The notes: a model not told the origin generated them from the sequence alone. A stretch of 64,000 bases of DNA from Deefgea piscis (GCF_019665785.1 NZ_CP081149.1:930001-994000); one strand, 5' to 3'. Counted from the first letter of the stretch, positions 33,090 to 43,596 are shown. Made by a program: numbers and translations.

Positions 33090-33501
33090 GCCTTACCTTT
33101 TGTTCGGATGCCTATTGGCTTATCCTTTTCTTGAAGTCATGTCTTTGATCTGGCTTGCCGATACGATTGGCACTTTTTGGACGCTGATTTGGGTTATCGC
33201 ATCGTTTTGCTTGGGTATTTTGATGCTACGTCATCATCGCTTGGCGATGGGTTTAAAACTAATGCACGATATTCGCACAGGCCAAGTTGGGATCAATAGT
33301 TTATTAGGCATTGCGCGCTATTTTATTGCTGCTGTGCTGCTGCTTATTCCGGGTTTAATCAGTGATGCAATCGCTTTGATTTTGCTCTTACCCTGGAAAA
33401 CTAAATCCACCATCGGCCAGCCTAGACCGGACGATGGCATCATTGAGGCAGAATATCGCCGAGTTGATCCTGTCGATACCACGCCACGTATTGATCGCTA
33501 A
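33088..33501 (+). CDS. fxsA: FxsA family membrane protein
   Basis: A 137-residue inner-membrane protein of the FxsA family, whose E. coli member eases F-plasmid exclusion of phage T7 when overproduced. It has about four hydrophobic segments (PYLLFGCLLAYPFLEVMSLIWLA; FWTLIWVIASFCLGILML; YFIAAVLLLIPGLISDAIALILLLPW) and the conserved PGLISD motif; the C terminus is polar. ATG 33088 is preceded by TTGGAG and overlaps the divergent cutA start codon. Confidence 0.88.
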   Translation: MPYLLFGCLLAYPFLEVMSLIWLADTIGTFWTLIWVIASFCLGILMLRHHRLAMGLKLMHDIRTGQVGINSLLGIARYFIAAVLLLIPGLISDAIALILLLPWKTKSTIGQPRPDDGIIEAEYRRVDPVDTTPRIDR

Positions 33502-33502
33502 G

Positions 33503-33796
33503 TTAAGCGGGGTTTAGCTTCTCGGGCGATACCTTGCTGCCTGTGATGGTGAAAACTTTATTTTGTGAGTTTTCACCACTATTTAGCCCCACCTGCTGTG
33601 GGCGAACTCCAAATTGATCGGCCAGCCAAGTGACTAAGCACACATTCATTTTGTGGCTAACAGGGGGCGTTGCGACCCTGATTTTTAACGCATCACCATA
33701 GTAACCAATACATTCAGTTTTTTTGCCACTGGCCTGAACGTGTAAACGTAAAGTGAGGGTTGTTCCGTTTTGAGTGAACCAGCGATTGTGCGCCAT
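33503..33796 (-). CDS. yggU: YggU family protein (DUF167)
   Basis: A 97-residue small alpha/beta protein. The family pattern is recognisable in LRLHVQASGKKTECIGYYGDALKIRVATPPVSHKMN; the usual final GxxSRxK motif appears as ITGSKVSPEK. The last base of yggT overlaps its first. The gene cluster yggU-yggT-proC-yggS is classical in proteobacteria. Function unknown. Confidence 0.85.
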   Translation of the reverse strand: MAHNRWFTQNGTTLTLRLHVQASGKKTECIGYYGDALKIRVATPPVSHKMNVCLVTWLADQFGVRPQQVGLNSGENSQNKVFTITGSKVSPEKLNPA

Positions 33797-34383
33797 TATG
33801 CAGATACCACGACTTGTTGAAGAATCATCGGCTCCATTTGTGCGACAAACACATTGAGTAGGAGCTGAATGAATAAAATAAGAATAAATGGTGTGATATC
33901 AATCCCACCAATCGGATGAATTACTTTCTGGATCGGTCGTAAAAACGGCGCGGTTAATCCGGTTAAAATCGCCATAAATGGGTTATAGGGTGAAAGCCAG
34001 CTCATTAGGGCTTGCCCAATTACGGCAGCAAATAATAAATATAACGACATTTTGAAAAGCTCAAGTGTCGCAATTAGCGTCAAAGCTAATATTGAATTGC
34101 CTGACATAAAGTTAAACGGCCACGGGCTAATCGCCAAAAGTAAGGCATGCATTGTGAGTGCAAATAGCCAAGCCAAACCCAGGCTGGTGCTGTCATAGCC
34201 TTTAAATGGCGGAATAAAACGGCGAATGGGTAGTACCATCCAATTGGTTAATGCGAGCGCAAATTGGCCGATTGGATTACGAAATGATACTTTCGCCGCT
34301 TGTAAATAAAATCGAACCAAAAGCAATAAAATAAAGAAATCGAGTACATTGCGTATTAAAAAATCGAGTACGCTGGTGAGCAT
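33796..34383 (-). CDS. yggT: YggT family membrane protein
   Basis: A 195-residue integral membrane protein with two YggT repeats: ILLLVRFYLQAAKVSFRNPIGQF... WMVLPIRRFIPP and LFAAVIGQALMSWLSPYNP... LTAPFLRPIQKVIHPIGGIDITPFILILFIQLLL. YggT proteins have been tied to osmotic tolerance and cell division, without a proven mechanism. In the yggU-yggT-proC-yggS cluster, 16 bases after proC. Confidence 0.92.
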   Translation of the reverse strand: MLTSVLDFLIRNVLDFFILLLLVRFYLQAAKVSFRNPIGQFALALTNWMVLPIRRFIPPFKGYDSTSLGLAWLFALTMHALLLAISPWPFNFMSGNSILALTLIATLELFKMSLYLLFAAVIGQALMSWLSPYNPFMAILTGLTAPFLRPIQKVIHPIGGIDITPFILILFIQLLLNVFVAQMEPMILQQVVVSA

Positions 34384-34399
34384 AGAGCCTCCTATCTAT

Positions 34400-35215
34400 T
34401 TATTTTGGATCTTGACTGAGTTCGTCACCTAGCTCGACTGAGCGCGCAGCGGCAGCGGCAGCGGCGGCAATCATAGTAGCGCGAACATGATGCGCTTCTA
34501 GCGTTTGAATCGCGCGTTCAGTTGTTCCGCCTTTAGAAGTTACTTTAACCTGTAAAGTTCCTGCGTCATCTGGGCTAGTCAGCGCCAGTTTGACCGCGCC
34601 AGCAAAAGTTTGGTAGGCCAGTTTATTGGCGATTTCAGCATCAAAACCTTGCGCCAAGGCCGCAGCTTGCAAGGCTTCCATCAAATAAAACACATATGCA
34701 GGGCCACTGCCAGAAATCGCGGTAATCCCGTCCATTTGCGATTCATCATTAACCCAAACTTGCTCACCAATCGACGCTAAAATACGCGTCGTTAAGGCTT
34801 TGTCAGTATCGGTCACGTGTTCTGTCGCATACACCCCAGAAATACCCGCCTGCACTAAAGCCGGTGTATTGGGCATCACGCGAACGATGCGTTGATAGCC
34901 TGCCAGCCATTGGCTGATGGTGGCGGCACGAATTCCGGCGGCGATTGAAATCACCAAAGCATGATTCAGTTGTGGCAGGATGCTTTGCGCCACTGTACGA
35001 AATTGTTGCGGTTTAATCGCGAAAATAATGGCTTGGCTCGCTGGCAGCGCTTCATCCGGTGCGCTGCAGCTAATGCCATATTGCTGTGCAAGTTCAACGC
35101 GTTTGCCGGCATCGGGTTCAACAACGTGGATGTCTTGCCCTTTAAAGCCTTGTGACAACATGCCGCCAATCATTGCGCTAGCCATATTGCCGCCGCCAAT
35201 ATATGTAATTTTCAT
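34400..35215 (-). CDS. proC: Pyrroline-5-carboxylate reductase
   Basis: A 271-residue NAD(P)H enzyme that makes proline from pyrroline-5-carboxylate. The Rossmann loop is YIGGGNMASAMIGG; AIKPQQF, VRVMPNTPALVQAGISG, AISGSGPAYVFYLMEAL and the signature VTSKGGTTERAIQTLEAH are all present. Length is usual. AGGA lies 12 bases upstream, slightly far. It lies between yggS and yggT. Confidence 0.96.
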   Translation of the reverse strand: MKITYIGGGNMASAMIGGMLSQGFKGQDIHVVEPDAGKRVELAQQYGISCSAPDEALPASQAIIFAIKPQQFRTVAQSILPQLNHALVISIAAGIRAATISQWLAGYQRIVRVMPNTPALVQAGISGVYATEHVTDTDKALTTRILASIGEQVWVNDESQMDGITAISGSGPAYVFYLMEALQAAALAQGFDAEIANKLAYQTFAGAVKLALTSPDDAGTLQVKVTSKGGTTERAIQTLEAHHVRATMIAAAAAAAARSVELGDELSQDPK

Positions 35216-35264
35216 GGTTATTTGATGTCCTGATCAAACCGTATGCCTGAGCATCTTACGGCGT

Positions 35265-35960
35265 TCATGATGAATAATGTCGCTGGCCAAAAATGGCGCT
35301 ACCAATACGCACTAAGGTTGAGCCAGCGGCAATGGCTGGCTCTAAATCGTTCGACATGCCCATCGATAGGGTGTCTAAAGCTAATCCGCGAGCTTGGAGT
35401 TGCTCTTTTAATTGCACTAAAACTAAAAATTGCTGCGCCAGTATGGTTGAATCATGGCTTGATTCTGGGATACACATCAAGCCACGTAAGCAAAGCTGCG
35501 GTAATTTGACCACTTGCTCAGCTAATGCGATCACTTGATCTGCGGCGAGCCCTGATTTGCTGGTTTCGCCAGAAACATTGATTTGCAGACAAATATTCAA
35601 GGGTGGCAAATGCAGCGGTCGCTGCGCAGACAAACGTTCGGCAATTTTGAGTCGGTCAATGGCATGCACCCATGCGGCGTTTTCTGCGACTAAGCGGGTT
35701 TTATTGCTCTGTAAAGGACCAATAAAATGCCATTCAATGTCTTTGCATTCGGCCAATACTTGGCATTTATTGACCAGCTCTTGCACATAGTTTTCACCGA
35801 ATGCTCGTTGACCAAATTGATAGAGCGCATGGATATCGCTAGCCGGAAAGGTTTTGCTTACCGCTAATAGCTTCACCTCTGCGGGGTTTCGCCCTACAGC
35901 TGTGCACGCAGTGTCAATCCTCGCCTGTACGTCTTGCAATGCAGTAAAAATCGTTGCCAT
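35265..35960 (-). CDS. yggS: YggS/PLPBP pyridoxal phosphate-binding protein
   Basis: A 231-residue monomeric TIM-barrel protein that binds PLP and helps maintain vitamin B6 homeostasis. PLP-Lys lies in VKLLAVSKTFP; AFGENYVQEL, EWHFIGPLQSNK, CLQINVSGETSKSG and SMGMSNDLEPAIAAGSTLVRIGSAIFG are family signatures. Divergent from pilT, as in many proteobacteria. Confidence 0.95.
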   Translation of the reverse strand: MATIFTALQDVQARIDTACTAVGRNPAEVKLLAVSKTFPASDIHALYQFGQRAFGENYVQELVNKCQVLAECKDIEWHFIGPLQSNKTRLVAENAAWVHAIDRLKIAERLSAQRPLHLPPLNICLQINVSGETSKSGLAADQVIALAEQVVKLPQLCLRGLMCIPESSHDSTILAQQFLVLVQLKEQLQARGLALDTLSMGMSNDLEPAIAAGSTLVRIGSAIFGQRHYSS

Positions 35961-35977
35961 AATGGGAAAATTAACTC

Positions 35978-36011
35978 AAAAGCCCAAGCCCATACTTAAT
36001 AATGGGCTTTT
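35978..36011 (+). terminator. Terminator-like hairpin in the yggS-pilT divergent region
   Basis: Arms AAAAGCCCA (35978-35986) and TGGGCTTTT (36003-36011). It lies upstream of both divergent genes, about 40 bases before pilT, so it may be an attenuator or an upstream-transcript stop rather than a normal terminator. Confidence 0.5.
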
Positions 36012-36048
36012 GTTGGGCCAATTTGATGGATAAGAGGAAGAATTATAA

Positions 36049-37092
36049 ATGGAAATCTCAGAACTCTTAGCCTTTTCGGTAAAGAATAAAGCATCCGATT
36101 TACACCTTTCTGCGGGTTTGCCACCGATGATTCGGGTACATGGCGACGTTCGGCGCATTAACTTGCCAGCAATGGAGCATAAAGACGTGCACGATATGGT
36201 GTACGACATTATGAATGATGGCCAGCGAAAAATTTACGAAGACACCTTGGAATGTGACTTTTCTTTTGAAATTCCCAATTTAGCGCGTTTTCGGGTGAAT
36301 GCTTTTGTGCAAAATCGCGGTGCTGGTGCGGTATTTCGGACGATTCCCTCTAAGGTGCTGTCATTAGAAGAACTGGGCTGTCCAAAAGTCTTTCAAGATA
36401 TCGCACAAAACCCACGTGGTTTGGTGCTAGTCACCGGGCCAACCGGTTCGGGTAAATCAACCACACTCGCGGCCATGGTTAACTTCATTAATGATAATGA
36501 ATACGGCCATATTCTGACGGTGGAAGACCCAATCGAGTTCGTACATCAATCTAAAAAATGCCTCGTGAATCAGCGTGAAGTCGGCCCGCACACGATGTCG
36601 TTTTCGAATGCATTACGTAGCGCCTTACGTGAAGATCCGGATGTGATTTTGGTGGGTGAGATGCGCGATTTAGAAACCATCCGCTTAGCGCTAACGGCAG
36701 CAGAAACCGGGCATTTGGTGTTTGGCACCTTGCATACCACATCGGCCGCCAAAACCATTGACCGGATTGTTGACGTTTTCCCAGCGGCAGAAAAAGAAAT
36801 GGTGCGCTCGATGCTGTCTGAATCATTGCGCGCGGTGATTTCGCAAACCTTGTTAAAAACCAAAGATGGGCAAGGGCGTGTTGCAGCACATGAAATTATG
36901 ATTGGGATTCCGGCGATTCGAAATTTAATCCGCGAAAATAAAATTGCGCAAATGTATTCATCGATTCAAACCGGCTCACAATATGGCATGCAAACTTTGG
37001 ATCAATGTCTGCAAAATTTAGTGCAGCGTAATGTGGTATCAATTATCGATGCGCGTGGTAAAGCGGCGATTCCAGATAATTTTAAAGGTTAA
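36049..37092 (+). CDS. pilT: Type IV pilus retraction ATPase
   Basis: A 347-residue hexameric secretion-type ATPase that drives pilus retraction for twitching and DNA uptake. Walker A is GPTGSGKSTT; the Asp box (LTVEDPIEFVH), Walker B (DPDVILVGEMRD) and His box (ETGHLVFGTLHTTSA) follow, and the C-terminal AIRNLIRENKIAQMYSSIQTG is the PilT-specific AIRNLIRE motif. GAGGAAG precedes ATG 36049. It starts the pilTU pair. Confidence 0.97.
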   Translation: MEISELLAFSVKNKASDLHLSAGLPPMIRVHGDVRRINLPAMEHKDVHDMVYDIMNDGQRKIYEDTLECDFSFEIPNLARFRVNAFVQNRGAGAVFRTIPSKVLSLEELGCPKVFQDIAQNPRGLVLVTGPTGSGKSTTLAAMVNFINDNEYGHILTVEDPIEFVHQSKKCLVNQREVGPHTMSFSNALRSALREDPDVILVGEMRDLETIRLALTAAETGHLVFGTLHTTSAAKTIDRIVDVFPAAEKEMVRSMLSESLRAVISQTLLKTKDGQGRVAAHEIMIGIPAIRNLIRENKIAQMYSSIQTGSQYGMQTLDQCLQNLVQRNVVSIIDARGKAAIPDNFKG

Positions 37093-37104
37093 TTTCAGTC
37101 GATT

Positions 37105-38241
37105 ATGGAAAAAGAACAAGCCGCTAAGTTTATGCATGATTTATTGCGCCATATGCGCAGTAAAAATGCTTCGGATTTATTTATTACCGTTGATTTTCCG
37201 CCGGCAATGAAAATTGACGGTCGAGTGACTCCAGTTTCTAATCAGCAACTGACCGCACAACACACCAAAGAATTAGCTCGGGCGATTATGAATGATCGTC
37301 AAGCCGAAGACTTTGAAGCCAATAAAGAATGTAATTTCGCGATTAGCCCTGGATCAATGGGGCGCTTTCGGGTGAATGCATTTATGCAGCAAGGCCGTGT
37401 GGGGATGGTGCTGCGAACGATTAATTCGGAAATCCCCAAGCTGGATCAATTAAATTTGCCGCCAGTATTGCGTGATATTGCGATGACTAAGCGCGGTTTA
37501 GTGATTTTTGTCGGTGGGACTGGCTCAGGTAAATCAACATCGTTAGCGGCAATGATTGGTCATCGGAATGAAAACGCCTATGACCATATCATTACCATTG
37601 AAGACCCGATTGAATACGTTCATGAGCATAAAAATTCGATTATTACGCAGCGAGAAGTGGGCGTTGATACCGATTCTTGGATGGCTGCGCTTAAAAACAC
37701 GCTGCGCCAAGCGCCCGATGTGATTTTGATCGGCGAAGTACGTGATCGTGAAACCATGGATTATGCGATTGCGTTTGCCGAAACCGGCCATCTTTGCATG
37801 GCAACATTGCATGCCAACTCGGCTAATCAAGCACTGGATCGGATTATTAACTTTTTCCCTGAAGAACGCCGTTCCCAGTTGTTGATGGATTTATCGCTCA
37901 ATTTAAAAGCTTTTGTTTCGCAACGCTTAGTGCCGCACTTATCGGGTAAAGGCCGCGTTGCCGCAGTTGAAGTCATGCTCAATTCACCATTGATTTCGGA
38001 GTTAATCTTTAAAGGTGAAGTTCACGAGATTAAAGAAATTATGAAAAAATCGCGTGAATTAGGCATGCAAACATTTGATCAGTCGCTATTTGATTTATTT
38101 GAAGCCAATCGCATTAGCTATGAAGATGCCTTACGTAATGCCGACTCGGTGAATGATTTACGCTTGCAAATCAAATTAAATGGCACAGAATCGAAAAATC
38201 GTGACGTTTTGTCTGGTCTAGATCATCTTGATATTGTATAA
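37105..38241 (+). CDS. pilU: PilT-dependent retraction ATPase
   Basis: A 378-residue PilT paralogue. Walker A GGTGSGKSTS, ITIEDPIEYVH, DVILIGEVRD and ETGHLCMATLHANSANQALDRI are intact. It lacks the PilT AIRNLIRE motif and has the PilU-type C-terminal tail (LDHLDIV). In studied species PilU works with PilT under load. Twelve bases after pilT, so co-transcribed. Confidence 0.95.
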   Translation: MEKEQAAKFMHDLLRHMRSKNASDLFITVDFPPAMKIDGRVTPVSNQQLTAQHTKELARAIMNDRQAEDFEANKECNFAISPGSMGRFRVNAFMQQGRVGMVLRTINSEIPKLDQLNLPPVLRDIAMTKRGLVIFVGGTGSGKSTSLAAMIGHRNENAYDHIITIEDPIEYVHEHKNSIITQREVGVDTDSWMAALKNTLRQAPDVILIGEVRDRETMDYAIAFAETGHLCMATLHANSANQALDRIINFFPEERRSQLLMDLSLNLKAFVSQRLVPHLSGKGRVAAVEVMLNSPLISELIFKGEVHEIKEIMKKSRELGMQTFDQSLFDLFEANRISYEDALRNADSVNDLRLQIKLNGTESKNRDVLSGLDHLDIV

Positions 38242-38622
38242 AATCAATCGCTAACAATTTGTTAAGCGTACTCAAAGCACTACAGCTCATTTTGTGTTGT
38301 AGTGCTGTAGGATTTATTGAGTGTATGGCTTGATTGCATTGTTTAATGCAGATGGTATTTGTGTGGTTTGAGTTGATAAAGGATTTTTGTTGCGGATTAA
38401 ATGCATCAACACGACGGATCGGAGGATTCGCTTTATTGGCGTATTTAATGGTATTGGTGACAGAGTTTTAGCAAACAGATCAGCGCAAAGCATTCAGCAA
38501 GCTCGTTTGTTGCTGGACAAAAATGGATAGCTCAGAGTGGGCCTGAGCGATTTATTTCAGCGCACTGCTGGCTATGCGATGGTGTTTTGTTGATGTGTGT
38601 TTGAAATGTCTATGAAAAAATA
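38242..38622. other. Intergenic region between pilU and fimV
   Basis: About 380 bases. A stem AGCACTACA/TGTAGTGCT (38276-38306) lacks a strong T-run and may weakly terminate pilTU. The remaining sequence should carry the fimV promoter. No ORF or repeat recognised. Confidence 0.45.
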
Positions 38623-40674
38623 ATGATAAGAAAATTGCATCATCTGCTGCGCTTTCCCCAATTTATTTTCGTTTTCGCTGCAATGTTGATGATTGCGGCT
38701 GGCGCGCGCGCTGCTATGCTCGGCGATTTGCGGGTGTATTCGGCATTGGGTGAACAATTTTCGGCGAGTGTAGCTGTTGCAGCTTTAGAAGAAGAAACCC
38801 TAAGTAGCCAATGTTTTCGTTTAGTGGGTTTACATAGTGGCGAAGAACAAAATGTACTGCGCCGTGCCAAACTGGTTTTTCAACCCGATGGCGCGGGTGG
38901 ACGACTTTTGGTGCAGGGGCTTGATGCTTGGCATGAGCCCATATTGAATTTCGCCGTTCGAGTGAAATGCCCAGGGGAGGAAAATCGGGTTTTTCAGCGC
39001 GATTACAGCGTACTACTCGATCCGCATGAATACCAAGCGCCGAATAAAAAACGCAATGCATCGATTAATCCACCTATCAGCCAGCGCGATTTACCACGCT
39101 TAGGCTCTGTGTGGTTAACCGAAGAGGGGGATACGGTCGCCAATATCGCTCGCCGTTATTACCCAAATCAAGCGCAACTGCGGACGCGTTTTGTTGAACG
39201 TCTTTATGAATTGAATCCCGATTTGCCACAAGGCACGACAGTGCGTTTAGGCAATCAATGGCGAGTTCAGCTGCCCGCGCCAATAACGAATCCGAACCCA
39301 AAAACGAAAGTCACGAGCGCACAGCATGTGGTGCCACTCGCCACTGAAGCCAGATTAAGTTTAACCCCAGCCAATCCCCCCGCTGAGGCGGTCGAACCGC
39401 TCGCCGCACCTGCTGCGGATGGTGAGTTTCGTTTGCGCCTGTCCCTGCCAGCATTAGATTTAAAACAAAAAAATAATTTATCTCCGGCGGAAATCTTACG
39501 CTTGCGAGAGGGTTTATTGTCGCTTGAATCCGATGAGCAAGCGGCGCAAATGCTACAGCTTAAAGATCAAATTAAGCAATTAGAGCAGCAACTGCATCAA
39601 GTGAGTGGGGCTAAGGTTTCGCCAGCGGCGAAAAGCGAGAGCAAGATTGCAGAAGACGTTTTATTTTCTTGGCAATGGTTTTTATTTTTAGGCTTAATTG
39701 GATTGGCGATTGCGGTGCTGATTTGGCGTCAACGGCAGCGTATTACTGAAGATACCTCGTATTCTGCGTTGGGCGTTGCCACTTTACATGGCAATCCAAC
39801 GACAATTTTGACGCAAAGAACGCCAAGCCATTTTCCGCATTCACTCACGCGAACCAGCGGCTTTATGACGGAAGAAACCCCCAGCGTGCCGGAATATGAC
39901 GAGCGTGACGAGCGTGACTGGCGTAATGAAGCGGTGGATGTGGTTTCGCCAAACTCGGTTGCAGAAGAAGCGCAACTTTTACTCGACTATGGCATGCAGG
40001 CCCAAGCCATTCAGCTACTCAGCGATGAATTGCTTGAGCATCCACATGCATTGGCTTTGTGGATGAAGCTGTTAGAGGTGTTTGCGCAAGAAAACATGCT
40101 TGAGGCATTTCAAGAACGTGCCGTGGCGTTTCGCTTGCAATTTGCCAGCGATTCATTGTGGCAACAAGTGCAAAGTATGGGGCAGCAAATTGACGTCAAT
40201 AATCCTTTATATCAATCGCTAGATGCGCGCTCAGCAGCGCATTCATTGGCGCATGCACCTGTAGAAGGCGCAGCAATTAACTCCGCAAATTTAGCGCCAA
40301 TTTTAGCTGCTAGCCCAGTCAATAGCGACTTGAGCACAGCGCAGCAGGATGCCTTTCACTTTGATTTAGATTTGTTGCCTACAGCCAATGCCAATGAGCG
40401 GGGCGCTGATCAATTGAGTGTTTTTGCCGCTCAGCAAGATCGCGAAATTGATGCTAGCTTGTCGTCTGTAGTATCACAGCGCCGGCAATTTGAGGCGAAA
40501 GACTTTGTCTCTGACGATGCTACTTTGCAAGAAATTGCCGTCCTAATTGCCGATGATCAACGTCGTGAAGCATTTGAACGTTTAGAAATGCTCTTGTATA
40601 AAGGCACCATGCCGCAGCGTTTAAGTGCGTCAAAATGGCTAGATAAATTACTCAGCCACTATGGGCAACCCTAA
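38623..40674 (+). CDS. fimV: FimV/TspA-like pilus assembly and polar hub protein
   Basis: A 683-residue inner-membrane protein. The signal region ends AGARAAMLGDLRVYSALGEQF, the FimV N-terminal domain signature, extending to about 135. A LysM-like peptidoglycan-binding domain (about 160-220; VANIARRYYPNQAQLRTRFVERLYELNPDL) follows, then a coiled coil (about 285-340) and one membrane helix (WFLFLGLIGLAIAVLIW, about 350). The cytoplasmic region holds TPR-like helices (AQLLLDYGMQAQAIQLLSDEL) and a C-terminal FimV motif (QEIAVLIADDQRREAFERLEMLLYKG). It would localise and regulate the pilus machine served by pilTU. No Shine-Dalgarno is obvious. Confidence 0.9.
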   Translation: MIRKLHHLLRFPQFIFVFAAMLMIAAGARAAMLGDLRVYSALGEQFSASVAVAALEEETLSSQCFRLVGLHSGEEQNVLRRAKLVFQPDGAGGRLLVQGLDAWHEPILNFAVRVKCPGEENRVFQRDYSVLLDPHEYQAPNKKRNASINPPISQRDLPRLGSVWLTEEGDTVANIARRYYPNQAQLRTRFVERLYELNPDLPQGTTVRLGNQWRVQLPAPITNPNPKTKVTSAQHVVPLATEARLSLTPANPPAEAVEPLAAPAADGEFRLRLSLPALDLKQKNNLSPAEILRLREGLLSLESDEQAAQMLQLKDQIKQLEQQLHQVSGAKVSPAAKSESKIAEDVLFSWQWFLFLGLIGLAIAVLIWRQRQRITEDTSYSALGVATLHGNPTTILTQRTPSHFPHSLTRTSGFMTEETPSVPEYDERDERDWRNEAVDVVSPNSVAEEAQLLLDYGMQAQAIQLLSDELLEHPHALALWMKLLEVFAQENMLEAFQERAVAFRLQFASDSLWQQVQSMGQQIDVNNPLYQSLDARSAAHSLAHAPVEGAAINSANLAPILAASPVNSDLSTAQQDAFHFDLDLLPTANANERGADQLSVFAAQQDREIDASLSSVVSQRRQFEAKDFVSDDATLQEIAVLIADDQRREAFERLEMLLYKGTMPQRLSASKWLDKLLSHYGQP

Positions 40675-40694
40675 TCAGTAAAATAAAAGACGAT

Positions 40695-40728
40695 AAAAAA
40701 CCGCCAATGTAATGTTGGCGGTTTTTTT
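40695..40728. terminator. Bidirectional terminator between fimV and uvrA
   Basis: Stem AACCGCCAA/TTGGCGGTT flanked by A- and T-runs, between convergent genes. Confidence 0.88.
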
Positions 40729-40740
40729 ATTGGGGGTATT

Positions 40741-43596
40741 TTATTCAGGCGCTTTATTTAAAGAGCGTGCAAGGTAATACCCTGTATGACTATGTGGATT
40801 TTTGGCCACTTCTTCAGGCGTGCCGGTGGCAATAATTTGTCCGCCGCCAGCGCCGCCTTCGGGACCCAAATCAATCACCCAGTCGGCGGTTTTAATCACG
40901 TCCAGATTATGCTCAATCACGACAATTGAATTGCCGTGCCCCGCCAAGCGCTGCACCACGGTCAGTAGCAGATCGATATCGTGAAAATGCAAACCCGTGG
41001 TCGGCTCATCCAAGATATACAGCGTGCGGCCGGTGTCGCGTTTGGAGAGTTCCAGCGCCAATTTCACCCGTTGTGCTTCGCCGCCTGAGAGCGTCGTGGC
41101 GCTTTGCCCTAGGCGAATATAGCCCAAGCCAACGTCCATTAAGGTTTGCAGCTTTCTGGCAACGGTGGGCACGGCGCTAAAGAAGGCCAGCGCGTTTTCC
41201 ACTGTCATTTCTAAAACTTCAGTAATGTTTTTGCCTTTGTACAAGACTTCCAGCGTTTCACGGTTATAGCGTTTGCTATGGCACACATCGCACGGAACGT
41301 ACACATCGGGCAAGAAATGCATTTCGACTTTAATCACGCCATCGCCTTGGCACGCTTCACAGCGACCGCCTTTGACGTTGAACGAGAATCGTCCCGGCCC
41401 ATAACCGCGTTCGCGGCTCATCGGTACGCCTGAAAACAGTTCACGAATCGGCGTAAAGAGCCCGGTATACGTTGCGGGATTCGAGCGCGGCGTGCGGCCA
41501 ATCGGCGATTGATCGACATTAATGACTTTATCTAGATGCTCAAGCCCATGCACGCTGTGATAAGGCGACGATTCGATCCCGGCGCCATTGAGTTCACGTG
41601 CGGCAATGGCATACAAAGTGTCGTTAATTAGTGTCGATTTACCCGAGCCAGAAACCCCAGTAATGCACACCATCATGCCCAGCGGCAAATCCAGATCGAC
41701 GTCTTTTAAGTTATTCCCGCTTGCCCCTTTGATATGCAACCAACGACCTTCGGTGGGCACACGGCGGGTGGCGGGCATCGCAATTTTGCGTTTGCCGGTC
41801 ATAAATTGGCCAGTGACGGAATTGGGGTTGTTAAACACGTCGTCAGGTTTGCCGTAGGCAATCACTTCGCCACCGTGCACGCCAGCGCCTGGGCCCATAT
41901 CAATCAGCCAATCGGCAGCCCGCATCGCGTCTTCATCATGCTCAACGACAATCACCGTATTGTCCAAATCGCGCAGATGAATCAAAGTGCCGATCAAGCG
42001 GTCGTTGTCGCGCTGATGCAGACCAATGGATGGTTCATCGAGTACATACATCACGCCAGTGAGGCCAGAACCAATTTGGCTGGCTAAGCGAATACGCTGT
42101 GCTTCGCCGCCCGACAGTGTGTCGGCGCTGCGTTCAAGGCACAGGTAATCGAGGCCAACATTGACCAAAAAGCCGAGTCGTTCGCTGACTTCTTTAACGA
42201 TTTTTTCGGCAATCTGCGCTTTGGCGCCTTCTAAATGTAAACCGGTAAAAAATAGCAGTGTATCTCGCAAAGCCATTTTGGATATGGCATGCAGAGTAAT
42301 ACCTCCAACTTGTACATGGCGCGCTTCGGTGCGTAAACGTGCGCCATTGCAGCTTGGGCAAACTTGATTATTTTGATATTTGGCCAGCTCTTCACGCACC
42401 GCCATTGAATCGGTTTCTTTGTAGCGGCGCTCTAAATTCGGAATAATCCCTTCAAAAGCATGGGCGCGCTCGAACTTATTGCCGCGTTCATTGGTATACA
42501 TAAAGGCGATTTCATCGCGCCCCGAGCCTTGCAAGATCGCGTCTTGTACTTCGCTACTTAATTCATTCCACGCCGTATTGATATCAAAGCCGTAATGTTC
42601 GGCAATGCTCATCAGCATTTGGAAATAAAACTGATTGCGTTTATCCCAGCCTTTGACTGCTCCAGCGGCCAAGCTCAGATCGGGATGCGCCACGACGCGC
42701 TTGGGATCAAAAAAGGTGCGGTGGCCTAAGCCGTCGCACGAAGGACAAGCGCCCATTGGATTGTTGAACGAGAATAGGCGCGGCTCAAGCTCAGGTAAGC
42801 TGTAGCTACAAATTGGGCAAGCAAATTTGGCCGAAAACCAATGCTCTTTGCCGGTGTCCATTTCAACCGCAATGGCGCGGCCTTCGGCGTGGCGCAATGC
42901 GGTTTCAAAGCTTTCGGCGAGTCGTTGCTGGATGTCGGCATGTACTTTCAGTCTATCGATGACAACATCAATGGTGTGTTTTTTGTTTTTGTCGAGTTTC
43001 GGGGTTTCGTCGAGCTCGAACACTTCGCCGTCGATGCGAACACGAACAAAACCTTGCGCACGTAGTTCTTCGAGCAAGTCGGCGTTTTCGCCTTTTTTGC
43101 CCATAATCACTGGCGCTAAAATCATCAGTTTACTGTCTTCGGGCAGCGCCAACACATGATCAACCATTTGGCTAACGGTTTGGCTTTGCAGCGCCTGATT
43201 GTGTTCAGGGCAAAACGGTGTGCCAACACGGGCAAACAACAGGCGTAAATAATCGTGAATCTCGGTCACCGTGCCCACGGTTGAGCGCGGGTTGTGACTA
43301 GTGGCTTTTTGCTCGATGGAAATGGCAGGCGAGAGCCCTTCAATCAAATCGACATCGGGCTTTTCCATTAATTGCAAAAACTGCCGCGCATACGCCGACA
43401 GTGATTCAACGTAGCGGCGTTGCCCTTCGGCATACAAAGTGTCGAAAGCCAAGGACGATTTACCTGAGCCAGATAAGCCGGTGATGACAATCAGCTTGCC
43501 ACGTGGCAAGTCTAAGTTCACGTTTTTGAGGTTATGTGTACGGGCTCCGCGAATGCGGATCATTGGCTGGTCAGTGGCAAGTGCAGAGCGGTACAT
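40741..43596 (-). CDS. uvrA: Excinuclease ABC subunit A
   Basis: A roughly 951-residue nucleotide-excision-repair ATPase. Walker A motifs [20 protein letters not shown] and [18 protein letters not shown] signatures [11 protein letters not shown] and [11 protein letters not shown]; zinc modules CPIC...CPSC and CEACQGDGV...[19 protein letters not shown] 43596 ([17 protein letters not shown]) is preferred; TTG 43614 is an upstream alternative and ATG of MIRIRG a downstream one. I saw no clear LexA box ahead of it, and ssb is not adjacent as in E. coli. Confidence 0.97.
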   Translation of the reverse strand: MYRSALATDQPMIRIRGARTHNLKNVNLDLPRGKLIVITGLSGSGKSSLAFDTLYAEGQRRYVESLSAYARQFLQLMEKPDVDLIEGLSPAISIEQKATSHNPRSTVGTVTEIHDYLRLLFARVGTPFCPEHNQALQSQTVSQMVDHVLALPEDSKLMILAPVIMGKKGENADLLEELRAQGFVRVRIDGEVFELDETPKLDKNKKHTIDVVIDRLKVHADIQQRLAESFETALRHAEGRAIAVEMDTGKEHWFSAKFACPICSYSLPELEPRLFSFNNPMGACPSCDGLGHRTFFDPKRVVAHPDLSLAAGAVKGWDKRNQFYFQMLMSIAEHYGFDINTAWNELSSEVQDAILQGSGRDEIAFMYTNERGNKFERAHAFEGIIPNLERRYKETDSMAVREELAKYQNNQVCPSCNGARLRTEARHVQVGGITLHAISKMALRDTLLFFTGLHLEGAKAQIAEKIVKEVSERLGFLVNVGLDYLCLERSADTLSGGEAQRIRLASQIGSGLTGVMYVLDEPSIGLHQRDNDRLIGTLIHLRDLDNTVIVVEHDEDAMRAADWLIDMGPGAGVHGGEVIAYGKPDDVFNNPNSVTGQFMTGKRKIAMPATRRVPTEGRWLHIKGASGNNLKDVDLDLPLGMMVCITGVSGSGKSTLINDTLYAIAARELNGAGIESSPYHSVHGLEHLDKVINVDQSPIGRTPRSNPATYTGLFTPIRELFSGVPMSRERGYGPGRFSFNVKGGRCEACQGDGVIKVEMHFLPDVYVPCDVCHSKRYNRETLEVLYKGKNITEVLEMTVENALAFFSAVPTVARKLQTLMDVGLGYIRLGQSATTLSGGEAQRVKLALELSKRDTGRTLYILDEPTTGLHFHDIDLLLTVVQRLAGHGNSIVVIEHNLDVIKTADWVIDLGPEGGAGGGQIIATGTPEEVAKNPHSHTGYYLARSLNKAPE

